Shown here in pieces: positions 18,121-26,947 of a stretch of DNA of 64,000 bases. Each line of letters begins with the position of its first letter. Position 1 is the stretch's first letter. Under the pieces are notes generated by a model. The model worked only from the letters and a program-made list of their open reading frames with translations, made no database searches and had not been told where the DNA came from. The translations under genes were made by a program, and so were the position numbers. Source of the DNA: Pseudomonas antarctica (GTDB taxonomy: Bacteria > Pseudomonadota > Gammaproteobacteria > Pseudomonadales > Pseudomonadaceae); assembly GCF_900624995.1 (NCBI RefSeq), contig NZ_UYXQ01000009.1:62001-126000 (forward strand). The letters run 5' to 3'.

Positions 18121-18834
18121 ATGAAACGAAGCAAGTACGTCCAGCTTTCGCTGGCAGCGTCGGTCGCCATGGCGATATCTGGCTGTGGGCCGACGGAAAA
18201 AACCTACGATTTGCAAAAGAAGTACAACTTCCAGTCTGTGCAGCAATGTGCCGATGAAAAGCTTCCGGTGGACGTGTGCTCGGATGCCTACATGACGGCC
18301 ATGGCCGAGCATCGGCGTATTGCCCCGGTGTACGACAGCCAAGCCGATTGCGATGCCGACTTTGTCGCTGACTGGTGCCAGCAAGACTCCACCGGCAAGT
18401 TCATCCCAAGGCTGGGCGGTTTCGAACTGACCGCCGCCGGCCAGGTGACGCAATCCCAGGTCGATGCGGCCAATGCTCAAGCCGGCGGCTCCCAAGCGAA
18501 CAGTGGCGGCTCGGGTTTCTCCACCAGTAGCCTGCTGACAGGCCTGCTGATCGGCAACATGCTCAGCAATAACCGCAACAGCTACCGCTCCGAACCGGTG
18601 TACCGCTATCGCGATGATCGCGGCAACTACGGCAACTCGACGCTCAATCAGCGCGTCTCCAATGGGGCAACCTTCGGCCGTTCCAACCAGGCCCGGTACG
18701 GCAGCAGCAACTACACGAACACGCTTCGCTCCTCCAGCAAGCCGGTGTCCGTGGCGTCCTCTACCTCCCGAGGCGGCTTCGGCAGCAAGGCCAGCGCACG
18801 CAGCGGCTGGGGCGGCGGCGGGTCGAGCAGTTAA
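18121..18834 (+). CDS. yjfM: YjfM-like lipoprotein (DUF1190)
   Basis: A 237-residue protein with lipoprotein signal MKRSKYVQLSLAASVAMAIS and lipobox Cys in GCGP. DUF1190 features follow: YNFQSVQQCADEKLPVDVC, with several conserved Cys, and DSQADCDADFVADWCQQD. The C-terminal half is low-complexity, rich in Ser/Gly/Arg/Tyr and ends SGWGGGGSSS. I prefer ATG 18121 to the in-frame GTG/ATG just upstream because it begins the signal peptide. It lies between yjfL and the amidoligase gene. Confidence 0.87.
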   Translation: MKRSKYVQLSLAASVAMAISGCGPTEKTYDLQKKYNFQSVQQCADEKLPVDVCSDAYMTAMAEHRRIAPVYDSQADCDADFVADWCQQDSTGKFIPRLGGFELTAAGQVTQSQVDAANAQAGGSQANSGGSGFSTSSLLTGLLIGNMLSNNRNSYRSEPVYRYRDDRGNYGNSTLNQRVSNGATFGRSNQARYGSSNYTNTLRSSSKPVSVASSTSRGGFGSKASARSGWGGGGSSS

Positions 18835-18846
18835 GGAAACCGGGCG

Positions 18847-20004
18847 ATGAAAAAGATCCACTGCGCAGAACGTCATGACTGGAAACAGACCGCCGACAGC
18901 CTCGGCTTTCTGTTCCACACCATCGACAACGAACCTTACTGGGACGAGCGCGCGTACTACCAATTCACCCTCAAGCAAATCGAGCACGACCTCGAAGACC
19001 CGACCACCGAGATTCATGACATGTGCATGGACCTCGTGGCCCGCGTGGTTCAGAGCGAAGAGCTGCTGGAACGCCTGAGCATTCCTGCGCCGTTCTTCGA
19101 CATGATTCGAACCTCATGGCTCGAAGGCCACCCACACCTGTACGGGCGCATGGACTTCTCCTACAACGGCACCGGGCCCGCCAAGCTGCTCGAACTCAAC
19201 TACGACACGCCGACCAGCCTCTACGAGGCCGCGGCGTTTCAATGGGGCTGGCTGGAACAATGCATCGAACGCGGCCTGCTGCCCCAGCATGCCGACCAGT
19301 TCAACAGCATCGACACCAAACTGCATCAGGCCTTCGCTCAATTACAGGTCAACCAGCCGTTCTACTTCGCCTCGATGAAAGACTCGATCGAAGACAAAGG
19401 CACCACCGACTACCTGCGCCTCGTCGCGGAAAAGGTCGGCATCGAATCACGCCACATCGACATCGAAGACATCGGCCTCACCAGTGATGGCCGTTTCGTC
19501 GACCTCGAAGATCGCTGGATTCCCCACCTGTTCAAACTGCACGCCTGGGAATTCATCTTTCACGAGCCCTTCGGCGCCGCGATTGCCCAGTGCGATACGC
19601 AGTTTTTCGAGCCCGCCTGGAAAGCCATCCTCTCCAACAAAGGCATCCTGCCGCTGTTGTGGGAATTCAACCAAGGCCACCCCAACCTGCTCGCCTCCCA
19701 CCTGGATACCGACCCAGGTAAAGCCGTGCCAAAGGGCTGGGTGCGCAAACCGTTCTTCTCCCGCGAAGGCGCCAACATCGAACTGCAAACCGCCGACGGC
19801 CTGACCGTAAAAGAAGACGGCCCCTACACCGACGCGCCGTTTATCCTCCAGGAGTTTGCGCCGCTGCCGCGCTTTGGTGATAGCTACACGCTGATCGGGT
19901 CGTGGGTGATTGGCGATCAGGCCGCCGGCATTGGCGTGCGCGAAGACAATAGCTTGATCACCAAGAACTCAAGCCGGTTTTTGCCGCACCTGATCCTCGA
20001 CTGA
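18847..20004 (+). CDS. yjfC: Glutathionylspermidine synthase-like ATP-grasp amidoligase (YjfC-like)
   Basis: A 385-residue member of the GSP_synth family: PYWDERAYYQFTLKQIEHDL, GRMDFSYNGTGPAKLLELNY (substrate and Mg site region), DTPTSLYEAAAFQWGW and a late ATP-grasp part (GWVRKPFFSREGANIEL, DGPYTDAPFILQEFAPLPRF). The enzyme type joins a carboxylate to an amine using ATP. There is no N-terminal amidase domain as in bifunctional E. coli Gss. The natural substrate is unknown. It ends the operon. Confidence 0.92.
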   Translation: MKKIHCAERHDWKQTADSLGFLFHTIDNEPYWDERAYYQFTLKQIEHDLEDPTTEIHDMCMDLVARVVQSEELLERLSIPAPFFDMIRTSWLEGHPHLYGRMDFSYNGTGPAKLLELNYDTPTSLYEAAAFQWGWLEQCIERGLLPQHADQFNSIDTKLHQAFAQLQVNQPFYFASMKDSIEDKGTTDYLRLVAEKVGIESRHIDIEDIGLTSDGRFVDLEDRWIPHLFKLHAWEFIFHEPFGAAIAQCDTQFFEPAWKAILSNKGILPLLWEFNQGHPNLLASHLDTDPGKAVPKGWVRKPFFSREGANIELQTADGLTVKEDGPYTDAPFILQEFAPLPRFGDSYTLIGSWVIGDQAAGIGVREDNSLITKNSSRFLPHLILD

Positions 20005-20069
20005 GTAAGGGCAAACAGCGCCTCTGTGGTGAGCGGGTCTGCCCCAATACTCAAAGCAACGAAGATCAA

Positions 20070-20159
20070 ATGTGGGAGCGGGCTTGCTCGCGAAGACGGT
20101 GTGTCAGTCACCTAATATATGACTGATTCACCGCCATCGCGGGCAAGCCCACTCCGACA
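20070..20159. repeat. REP/REPIN inverted repeat, copy 3 (one arm degenerate)
   Basis: The left arm (20070-20095) is the standard ATGTGGGAGCGGGCTTGCTC form. The right arm near 20132-20159 carries several substitutions (CATCGCGGGCAAGCCCACTC), so this copy is decaying. A REP-like half (GTGGTGAGCGGGTCTGCCCC) lies just before it at about 20027. It separates convergent genes. Confidence 0.85.
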
Positions 20160-20189
20160 GTTTTTTGCCGGCCACACAGCCCCTCAACC

Positions 20190-20822
20190 TCAGCCCTGAC
20201 GCGCCGTCACCGCCGCATACCCATTCATCAAATTGCGATAGTTAGGAATCCGCTGAGACAACAAATTCCCCAACCCTTCCATGTCATTGCGCCAGTCACC
20301 CTGCAACTCACACGCCACCGAAAACCAATTCATCAACTGCGCCCCCGCCTGCGTCATCCGGCTCCACGCCGCCTGCTGCACCGTGGTATTAAACGTGCCC
20401 GACGCATCCGTCACCACAAACACCTCAAACCCCTCCGCCAGCGCCGACAACGTCGGGAACGCCACACACACATCCGTCACCACACCCGCAATGATGATCT
20501 GCTTACGCCCAGTCGCCTTGACCGCCTTAACGAAATCCTCGTTATCCCACGCATTAATCTGACCAGGGCGCGCGATATACGGCGCCTGCGGGAACATCTC
20601 CTTCAACTCCGGCACCAACGGGCCATTAGGGCCTTGCTCGAAACTGGTGGTGAGGATGGTTGGCAGGTTGAAGAACTTGGCCAGGTCCGCCAGGGCCAGC
20701 ACGTTGTTCTTGAACTCGTTAGGGGAGAAGTCCTGCACCAGCGAGATCAGACCGGTTTGGTGGTCGACCAGCAGGACTACAGCGTCGTCTTTGTTCAAGC
20801 GGTTGAGGGTTGGCGTGCTCAT
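20190..20822 (-). CDS. ycaC: YcaC-like isochorismatase-family hydrolase
   Basis: A 210-residue cysteine hydrolase. The catalytic triad candidates are Asp in VVLLVDHQTGL, Lys in FVKAVKATGRK and Cys in IAGVVTDVCVAFP. The start at 20822 (MSTPTLNRLNKDDAVVLL) is favoured because AAGGAT lies upstream and homologues begin here; the open frame extends 18 codons further with no support. YcaC-type enzymes hydrolyse an unidentified amide or ester. The gene stands alone. Confidence 0.9.
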   Translation of the reverse strand: MSTPTLNRLNKDDAVVLLVDHQTGLISLVQDFSPNEFKNNVLALADLAKFFNLPTILTTSFEQGPNGPLVPELKEMFPQAPYIARPGQINAWDNEDFVKAVKATGRKQIIIAGVVTDVCVAFPTLSALAEGFEVFVVTDASGTFNTTVQQAAWSRMTQAGAQLMNWFSVACELQGDWRNDMEGLGNLLSQRIPNYRNLMNGYAAVTARQG

Positions 20823-20876
20823 GGTTGAAATCCTTTTTTGGTTGGGTGGGTTGGGTGTTGCGTTCAACATGGGCAC

Positions 20877-21272
20877 AGATTAATGGGTGGGGTGTGGGGG
20901 ATAAATCGGGTGGGAGGGGTAAGACTGTCAACTCAGAGATGACAATGGTTAGAGGGCCAGCAGTACCGGTCCCTTTCATTTGCAGGACGTTTCCTAGAGA
21001 ATCCCAGCGGCTTGCGCCAGCAAAATCCCGCGACTAGGCTGCGGACCGTCACTGCACATTCAGTGATCGGGTTTAGTCGCCCGGACTTCGATTGGCGCAT
21101 AAGCAATTCATGAGTCAGGCACCCCTTCGCCTGCATCTTATGGTGGCTGTGCGCAGGGCACCTCCGGGTGCGCCGGGTTCCCAATCGACCGGTCGACTAA
21201 CCTGCGTACAGCTGCCGCCTTTCGTTTAGTCGCGGGTAGTGGCAGCTCCAAATTATCGATTGGAGTTTTGCT
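20877..21272 (+). other. Intergenic region with structured leader
   Basis: This ~400-nt gap has no gene I can support. From 21071 onward it holds a long inverted-repeat structure, described separately. The first part (20877-21070) shows only weak features and no recognisable promoter. Confidence 0.55.
21071..21272 (+). promoter_or_regulatory. Structured 5' leader with alternative pairings and hidden Shine-Dalgarno
   Basis: GTTTAGTCGC (21071-21080) and CGATTGG (21089-21095) can pair with CCAATCG (21181-21187) and CGACTAAC (21194-21201), giving a long closing stem around an ~85-nt internal segment. GTTTAGTCGC is repeated at 21224-21233, so the CGACTAA arm has two competing partners. AGCTGCC (21210-21216) pairs with GGCAGCT (21241-21247). 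CTCCA (21246-21250) pairs with TGGAG (21261-21265), which contains the ribosome-binding site of the gene at 21273. The last two pairings share bases 21246-21247. This is what a translational switch would look like; no ligand or sRNA is implied. Confidence 0.55.
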
Positions 21273-21509
21273 ATGGATAACATTGTTTCGAATTCGCTGA
21301 CGTCGGCTGCGACTGAGCCATTTACAGTTAATGAAGAACTGAGCTTTGAAGATGCTTGGGTGAGGGTGGCCGAGTTGCTGCAGTGTGCGGTGGCTACATC
21401 GCAAGCGCTTGGTGAACCGCTGGGGGCGCCGCATAGGGCAGTGATGCATTTGGTGGAGATGGCGAAGATGGTGGCGGATCGGGCTGTGGAGTGTTTGCAG
21501 CCGAGGTGA
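21273..21509 (+). CDS. Small DUF6124/DUF3077-type protein
   Basis: A 78-residue protein: LSFEDAWVRVAELLQCAVAT, then PHRAVMHLVEMAKMVADRAV. It is two amphipathic helices with a flexible N-terminus. It matches a family present in several copies per genome in Pseudomonas, of unknown function. The start is set by GGAG at 21262-21265, itself inside a hairpin. Confidence 0.75.
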   Translation: MDNIVSNSLTSAATEPFTVNEELSFEDAWVRVAELLQCAVATSQALGEPLGAPHRAVMHLVEMAKMVADRAVECLQPR

Positions 21510-21660
21510 TGTGACCTCTGCATTTGGTCGGCAAGGTGCTGACCAAATGCCATACGAGCTTGCTTGCTAACTTACTGTCCTCATGTCGCAATTTATCGTT
21601 TTTGCGACACGTATTGCCTTTATGTCGTTATTGGCGACATTTCAATTCATCCGTTTCCAT

Positions 21661-21687
21661 TTTGGGCAGTAGCCTGCTGCCCAATTG
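21661..21687. repeat. 27-bp near-copy of a segment inside the YhcG-type gene
   Basis: Bases 21661-21687 match 26195-26221 at 26 of 27 positions (T/C at the tenth base). The core GGGCAG(C/T)AGCCTGCTGCCC is itself a near-perfect palindrome. The downstream copy encodes FGQQPAAQL within the nuclease gene; this copy is interrupted by TAG in that frame. Confidence 0.8.
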
Positions 21688-21796
21688 GGGTCATGTCATC
21701 CGTGCTCGGTGAGCCGCGCTAGGTCGTGCGCGTTCTCTCGGTCGTCACAACTCAGACGAAACAGGTGGCGACCCGTTATCATACGGGCGACCCTCG

Positions 21797-21820
21797 CCCG
21801 AACCCCTATGGTCGGGTTTT
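21797..21820 (+). terminator. Terminator-like hairpin before hsdM
   Basis: CCCGAACC (21797-21804) pairs with GGTCGGG (21810-21816, one bulge) and is followed by TTTT, 48 nt before the hsdM start. A second small hairpin (CCCGT 21772-21776 / ACGGG 21783-21787) lies just upstream. It may insulate hsdM from readthrough or attenuate its own leader. Confidence 0.5.
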
Positions 21821-21867
21821 CAATTTTTATCACGCGATTCATCTGCGTCGAATGTAGGAAGTAGTCC

Positions 21868-23601
21868 ATGACGGATCAAAAGGGTGCCGAACAGACCGCC
21901 GGCAGTCTTGCTGAAGAAGCGCTCAATCAGGCACGTGCTCGTTTTTCGTCGATCGAAAGTCCTGTCGCCCCTGAGCTTCAGCCGGTAAAGAAGAAGCCTG
22001 GACGCAAGGCTGCAGCCCCCCAAACCAGTAATACTCTGCAGGACCTGCAAAAAACGTTGTGGGCTACCGCAGATAAAATGCGCGCCAATATGGACGCTGC
22101 TGAGTACAAGCACATCGTCCTCGGCCTCATTTTCCTCAAGTACATATCTGATAGCTTTGCTGGTCGCCGCGCCGAGCTGGCGCGACGTTTTGCCGATGCC
22201 AGCGACGACTATTATCTGGACAGTGACGATGCTGAACTACTGGCTCAAGAGCTTGAGGAGCGCGACTACTACAAAGAAGTGAACGTCTTCTGGGTACCAG
22301 AAGTGGCTCGTTGGGAGTCAATACGTGCTGCTGCAAAGCAGGTAGATATCGGCAAGCGCATTGATGAGGCTTTGTCTGCCATCGAGGTAGAAAACACCAG
22401 CCTGAAAAACATCCTCGACAAGCGCTACGCTCGTGCCCAGCTACCTGACGGTAAACTCGGTGAGCTGGTCGATCTGATCTCTACTATTGGTTTTGGTGGT
22501 GATGCTAACCAGGCTCGCGATCTGCTCGGCCAGGTCTATGAATACTTCCTTGGTCAATTCGCCAGTGCCGAAGGCAAGAAAGGCGGGCAGTTCTATACCC
22601 CTGCCAGTATCGTTAAAACCTTGGTTGCAGTACTCAATCCGCACCACGGGAAGGTCTATGACCCTTGCTGCGGCTCTGGGGGCATGTTCGTGCAATCGGA
22701 GAAATTTATCGAGGCCCATGGCGGTAAGCTCGGCGACGTCTCCATCTACGGTCAGGAGTCCAACCCGACAACATGGCGTCTAGCCGCTATGAATCTAGCC
22801 ATCCGTGGTATCGACTTCAACCTCGGACATGAGCCCGCCGACACTTTTATCCGTAACCAACACTCAGATTTACGCGCGGACTTCGTCCTCGCTAATCCGC
22901 CCTTTAATGTTAGCGACTGGTGGCACGGCAGCCTTGAAGGCGATCCGCGGTGGGTATATGGCACGCCGCCGCAAGGCAATGCCAACTATGCTTGGCTGCA
23001 GCATATGTTATTCCACCTCAAGTCCAGCGGCCGCGCCGGCATCGTCTTGGCCAATGGTTCTATGAACTCTAGCCAAAGCGGCGAAGGTAACATTCGCGCA
23101 TCCATGGTCGAGGCGGATGTGGTAGAGGTTATGATTGCGCTCCCCGGCCAACTGTTCTTCAACACCCAGATTCCTGCTTGTCTATGGTTTCTCGCTAAAC
23201 AGAAGACTGCTCGACCTGGCGAAGTGCTGTTTATCGACGCGCGCAGACTGGGTAGCAACATAAGCCGGGTACAGATTGAGTTATTGGATAGCGATATTGA
23301 GCGCATTGCCCAGACTGTCGCAAATTGGCGAGGTGTCCCGCTGAATGTGGGTGGTGATGTTGCCGATTACGTCGATATCCCCGGCTTCTGCCGCAGCGCA
23401 TCACTTGCCGAAATTGCTGAGCATGGTTATGTATTGACACCTAGCCGCTATGTCGGAGCTGAGGCGGTGGAGGATGACGATGAGATCTTTAGCGACAAGA
23501 TGCAGAACCTCACTGCTTTGCTAGGTGAGCAAATAGCCAAAGGCGCCGAACTCGATCGGTTGATCCTTCATAAACTGCTGGGGCTTGGCTATGAGTGCTG
23601 A
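21868..23601 (+). CDS. hsdM: Type I restriction-modification system DNA methyltransferase subunit M
   Basis: A 577-residue N6-adenine methyltransferase. AdoMet motif I is DPCCGSGG (265-272) and the catalytic motif IV is NPPF (343-346). The N-terminal helical domain begins near residue 50 (LQDLQKTLWATADKMRANMD), after a basic, probably flexible leader. HsdM pairs with HsdS to methylate the target and with HsdR to cut unmodified DNA. It overlaps hsdS by 11 nt and heads a five-gene run. Confidence 0.96.
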   Translation: MTDQKGAEQTAGSLAEEALNQARARFSSIESPVAPELQPVKKKPGRKAAAPQTSNTLQDLQKTLWATADKMRANMDAAEYKHIVLGLIFLKYISDSFAGRRAELARRFADASDDYYLDSDDAELLAQELEERDYYKEVNVFWVPEVARWESIRAAAKQVDIGKRIDEALSAIEVENTSLKNILDKRYARAQLPDGKLGELVDLISTIGFGGDANQARDLLGQVYEYFLGQFASAEGKKGGQFYTPASIVKTLVAVLNPHHGKVYDPCCGSGGMFVQSEKFIEAHGGKLGDVSIYGQESNPTTWRLAAMNLAIRGIDFNLGHEPADTFIRNQHSDLRADFVLANPPFNVSDWWHGSLEGDPRWVYGTPPQGNANYAWLQHMLFHLKSSGRAGIVLANGSMNSSQSGEGNIRASMVEADVVEVMIALPGQLFFNTQIPACLWFLAKQKTARPGEVLFIDARRLGSNISRVQIELLDSDIERIAQTVANWRGVPLNVGGDVADYVDIPGFCRSASLAEIAEHGYVLTPSRYVGAEAVEDDDEIFSDKMQNLTALLGEQIAKGAELDRLILHKLLGLGYEC

Positions 23602-24958
23602 GCTTCGCAAACGTTGGGTACAGGCTGGAGGGAGTTTTCCTGATAGTTGGAATGTTATGCCTTTGGAAGCATTACTACTTGATAACAAGGGTATCGCTGT
23701 AGGCGTGATGTATCCCGGCCCCGACACACTTGGAGGAGTACCCTTAATAAAAGTAGGCGATGTTAAGGGAGGGCTTGTTCCTTTGAGGCCTAGCTACTGC
23801 ATATCCACTGCGGTAAATGCGGAGTACAAACGCACGCTGTTGGCTGGCGACGAATTGTTGATCACGCTGGTTGGTAATCCAGGCGAATGTGTTGTGGTAA
23901 AGCAACACATGGTTGGTTGGAACACCGCACGAGCAATTGCGGTAGTCCGTCTAGCGGATCCTAGTCTTCGGGTGTATTTGAAGGCGGTGCTGGAAAGTAC
24001 TGCTTGCAGGCATCTGATCGATGCCGTTCTCAACACCACGGTTCAGAAAACTTTAAATCTCAAAGATATTCGTCTTCTTCCTATTCCGATGCCGCCTAAG
24101 CCGGTCATTCAAGCAGTTTCTCATTTTTCTAATGTCTTGAATGACCGAGTCGCTCTGCTACGAGAAAGCAACGCCACCTTGGAAGCGGTCGCCCAGGCGC
24201 TGTTCAAGTCTTGGCTCATAGATTTCGATCCCGTACGGGCCAAAGTCGAAGGGATTGATCCAGAAGGCATGGATGCTGATACCGCATCGCTGTTTCCCGA
24301 CAGCTTTGTAGAATCGGCGCTGGGGTTGGTGCCTTTTGGGTGGCGAATACTGCCGCTAGAAAGTGCCTATGAAGTCAATCCTCCACGTAAGCTCAAGAAG
24401 GGTGAAGTAGCGCCCTATCTCGATATGGCAAGTGTCGCTACACAAGGCCATGTTGTCAGCGGAGCGGTTGAGCGAGAGATGGGTTCAGGTACCAAATTTG
24501 TCAACGGTGACACTCTGCTCGCCCGTATTACACCTTGCCTAGAAAATGGCAAATCTGCTTTTGTCGATTTCCTCTCTGAGGATCAGACAGGTTGGGGCTC
24601 GACTGAGTTTGTAGTCCTGCGCCCAAGAGCTCCGTTACCGCCTTATCATGGCTATTTGTTGGCTCGTTATTCTGTGTTTCGCAGTCATGCGATCCGTAGC
24701 ATGTCCGGTACCAGTGGTAGGCAGCGTGTGCAAAATGATGTACTTGCATTGTTTCCGGTAGTCGTTCCCTCGAAAGGAGTGGCGGAAGCATTTGGAGATA
24801 TCGTTGGTAGCATTCAGCAGAAAATTACGGCCAACCAAGATCAAGTCAAAATCCTAACTCAGCTACGCGATACCCTATTACCGCGTTTGATCTCCGGCAA
24901 AACTCGCCTGTTGGAAGCGGAAACTACAATCGAGAATATGTTGTTGAGGTCCATCTGA
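23591..24958 (+). CDS. hsdS: Type I restriction-modification specificity subunit S
   Basis: A 455-residue protein with two target-recognition domains separated by coiled-coil linkers. TRD1 is about 15-165, the first linker about 180-215 (VALLRESNATLEAVAQALFK then SWLIDFDPVRAK), TRD2 about 250-400 and the second linker about 415-440 (KITANQDQVKILTQLRDTLL). It names the DNA sequence recognised by the M and R subunits; the site cannot be read from sequence. ATG 23591 is preferred over the TTG two codons earlier. The gene is followed after 1 nt by the next start codon. Confidence 0.93.
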   Translation: MSAELRKRWVQAGGSFPDSWNVMPLEALLLDNKGIAVGVMYPGPDTLGGVPLIKVGDVKGGLVPLRPSYCISTAVNAEYKRTLLAGDELLITLVGNPGECVVVKQHMVGWNTARAIAVVRLADPSLRVYLKAVLESTACRHLIDAVLNTTVQKTLNLKDIRLLPIPMPPKPVIQAVSHFSNVLNDRVALLRESNATLEAVAQALFKSWLIDFDPVRAKVEGIDPEGMDADTASLFPDSFVESALGLVPFGWRILPLESAYEVNPPRKLKKGEVAPYLDMASVATQGHVVSGAVEREMGSGTKFVNGDTLLARITPCLENGKSAFVDFLSEDQTGWGSTEFVVLRPRAPLPPYHGYLLARYSVFRSHAIRSMSGTSGRQRVQNDVLALFPVVVPSKGVAEAFGDIVGSIQQKITANQDQVKILTQLRDTLLPRLISGKTRLLEAETTIENMLLRSI

Positions 24959-24959
24959 T

Positions 24960-25898
24960 ATGGCTTTGAATTTGCGTCATCGCGTCATCGACCGGCTTCA
25001 AACCCTATCGGATACTCAGCAAACCGCCCGCGAATTGGCGCAATGGATATTCGACCGGTTTCCCGAGGAATGCGCGGCCAAGAAAGCGAGCAGCGGAAGC
25101 CACATACAAACCGATAGTGATCTGGTACAGCAACTGGTAGCGGAAATTTCTGGTTCACGCCCACGCTGGCAGCAGATGCATGCTCAGTTGAAAACAACCG
25201 AAGGCCGGCCTCGTCACTACTACTGGTCTGAAATGGACGCTGACGCTGAGGTGGCGGCGGCTGAAGGGGTCGCCCTCTTTCCTTCAGACTTACTCGATTC
25301 CTCGCCGTTGCGTGAGCACGCTCTCTATCCACTGCTGGCCGAATATCTACTGACAGACGATCAGCGGGTATACACCATGAGGATCAACGAAAAACGTTCT
25401 TCTAATCGTGCCGGCAACGGTGCCAACGAATGGTTGCATCCTGATTTGGTAGGTTTAGAAGACCTGACGTCCGACTGGACGCAAGACCTGCGTGACTGCG
25501 TCCGTGTACTAGGCGAACGTCGTGCCCGGCTATGGTCCTTCGAAGTCAAGCTGCTGCTCAATCGTTCGAATGCCCGCAAGAGCTTTTTCCAGGCAGTATC
25601 CAACTCATCCTGGGCACATTTCGGCTACTTGGTCGCGGGTACCGTAGAGGGTGACGGCACCCTCAAAGAGTTACGCATGCTCGCCGCTGCCCACGGCATT
25701 GGCGTTATCCAGCTCGACATAGAGAATCCGACAGAAAGCCAAATTCTAATCCCCGCTCGCGAACGTAGCGAAATCGACTGGGATATGTGCAACCGACTGA
25801 CTGAAGAGAATAGCGACTTCGCCGAGGTCATAGGCCGCATACGTCGATTTCACCAGACCGGTGAAGTGTCGACCAGGGAGTGGGAGGCCACTGAGTGA
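24960..25898 (+). CDS. HrgA/COG2958-like protein with a PD-(D/E)XK-type nuclease core
   Basis: A 312-residue protein. The N-terminal ~90 residues look like a winged helix-turn-helix. A possible restriction-nuclease core follows: HPDLVG (160-165, Asp162), FEVK (194-197, Glu195-x-Lys197) and a downstream Gln211 in FFQAVSNSSWAHFGYLVAG. HrgA-type genes occur next to restriction systems. It is embedded in the hsd operon, 1 nt after hsdS and overlapping the next gene by 4 nt. The nuclease assignment is my reading of the motif spacing, not an established function. Confidence 0.7.
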   Translation: MALNLRHRVIDRLQTLSDTQQTARELAQWIFDRFPEECAAKKASSGSHIQTDSDLVQQLVAEISGSRPRWQQMHAQLKTTEGRPRHYYWSEMDADAEVAAAEGVALFPSDLLDSSPLREHALYPLLAEYLLTDDQRVYTMRINEKRSSNRAGNGANEWLHPDLVGLEDLTSDWTQDLRDCVRVLGERRARLWSFEVKLLLNRSNARKSFFQAVSNSSWAHFGYLVAGTVEGDGTLKELRMLAAAHGIGVIQLDIENPTESQILIPARERSEIDWDMCNRLTEENSDFAEVIGRIRRFHQTGEVSTREWEATE

Positions 25899-26947
25899 CT
25901 AAAGAAACGATTTCCGCATTGCCCGAGGGCTACGCCGACTGGCTGGCTCAGCTCAAAGTCGATATTGCTCAAGCCCGACAACGTGCTGCGCTGGCCGTCA
26001 ATGCCGAGCTGGTGCAGCTGTATCACCGGATCGGAGCGGAAATCAGACAACGTCAGCAGGTTAACGCTTGGGGCGCGAAAGTCATTGAACGACTGGCACG
26101 CGACCTTTCCGATGCCTTTCCCGATATCCGTGGTTTTTCCAGCCGTAACCTCAAGTACATGGCTTTTTTTGCTCAGCATTGCCCCAATGGTCTATTTGGG
26201 CAGCAGCCTGCTGCCCAATTGCCCTGGTTCCATGTGGTGACCCTGTTGACCAAGCTGACCAGCCCTGCCGAGCGTGAGTGGTATGCGCAGCAAACCGTCC
26301 TGCTTGGTTGGTCACGCAGCACGCTGGAGCAAAATATCAAGAACCGCTTGCAGCAGCGTCAGGGCGCCGCAGTCACTAACTTTGTTGCACGTTTACCGGC
26401 TGCGGAGTCGGCGTTGGCTCACGAAACCCTGAAAGACCCATACCTCTTCGACTTTCTTGGCTTAGGCGACGATGCTCACGAGCGTGATATTGAAGATGGA
26501 CTGATCCGTCATATCACTCGTTTCTTGCTGGAGCTAGGCGCAGGCTTTGCTTTCGTCGGCCGCCAGTTTCGCCTGGATGTGGGCGGTGATGAGTTCTTCA
26601 TTGATTTGCTGTTCTACCACACCCGCCTCAAGTGTTATGTGGTGGTAGAGCTCAAAGCAACGGCTTTCAAACCCGAACACGCTGGCCAGTTGAATTTCTA
26701 TCTGGCGGCCGTGGATGCGCAGATTAAAGCTGAGGATGACAAACCCACCATCGGCCTGCTGCTGTGCAAACAGCAAAACCGCTTGGTGGCCGAGTACGCT
26801 TTGTCGGGCATCGAAAAACCCATCGGCGTTGCCGAATACCAATTGCTGCGCGACTTGCCCGAAACCCTGGGCCGAAATCTGCCGAGCATTGCCGAGATTG
26901 AGGCCGAATTGGCCGGTGATCTGAACACAGGAAGTGAGTTGGAATGA
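25895..26947 (+). CDS. YhcG-type PDDEXK nuclease (DUF1016)
   Basis: A 350-residue protein with the DUF1016 N-terminal domain ([47 protein letters not shown]) and a C-terminal PDDEXK domain: Asp237 in [13 protein letters not shown], then Glu252-Leu-Lys254 in [11 protein letters not shown]. The family is common in defence islands. It overlaps both neighbours (GTGA at 25895 and ATGA at 26944). Whether it assists HsdR or is an independent effector is unknown. Confidence 0.88.
   Translation: MTKETISALPEGYADWLAQLKVDIAQARQRAALAVNAELVQLYHRIGAEIRQRQQVNAWGAKVIERLARDLSDAFPDIRGFSSRNLKYMAFFAQHCPNGLFGQQPAAQLPWFHVVTLLTKLTSPAEREWYAQQTVLLGWSRSTLEQNIKNRLQQRQGAAVTNFVARLPAAESALAHETLKDPYLFDFLGLGDDAHERDIEDGLIRHITRFLLELGAGFAFVGRQFRLDVGGDEFFIDLLFYHTRLKCYVVVELKATAFKPEHAGQLNFYLAAVDAQIKAEDDKPTIGLLLCKQQNRLVAEYALSGIEKPIGVAEYQLLRDLPETLGRNLPSIAEIEAELAGDLNTGSELE

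Larger units (their letters stand above)
21510..21867 (+). other. Hairpin-rich left boundary of the restriction-modification island
   Basis: No gene is supported. The region holds a perfect 10-bp inverted repeat GCATTTGGTC (21520-21529) / GACCAAATGC (21541-21550), TGTCGCAA (21584-21591) / TTGCGACA (21602-21609), ATGTCG (21622-21627) / CGACAT (21635-21640), a 27-bp near-copy of a segment of the YhcG-type gene (21661-21687) and a terminator-like hairpin. The first could end the DUF6124 gene's transcript. Confidence 0.6.

Noticed and set aside
17677..19017. 446-codon open frame on the minus strand
   Set aside because: Crosses three real plus-strand genes (yjfL, yjfM and yjfC) and has no ribosome-binding site or domain.
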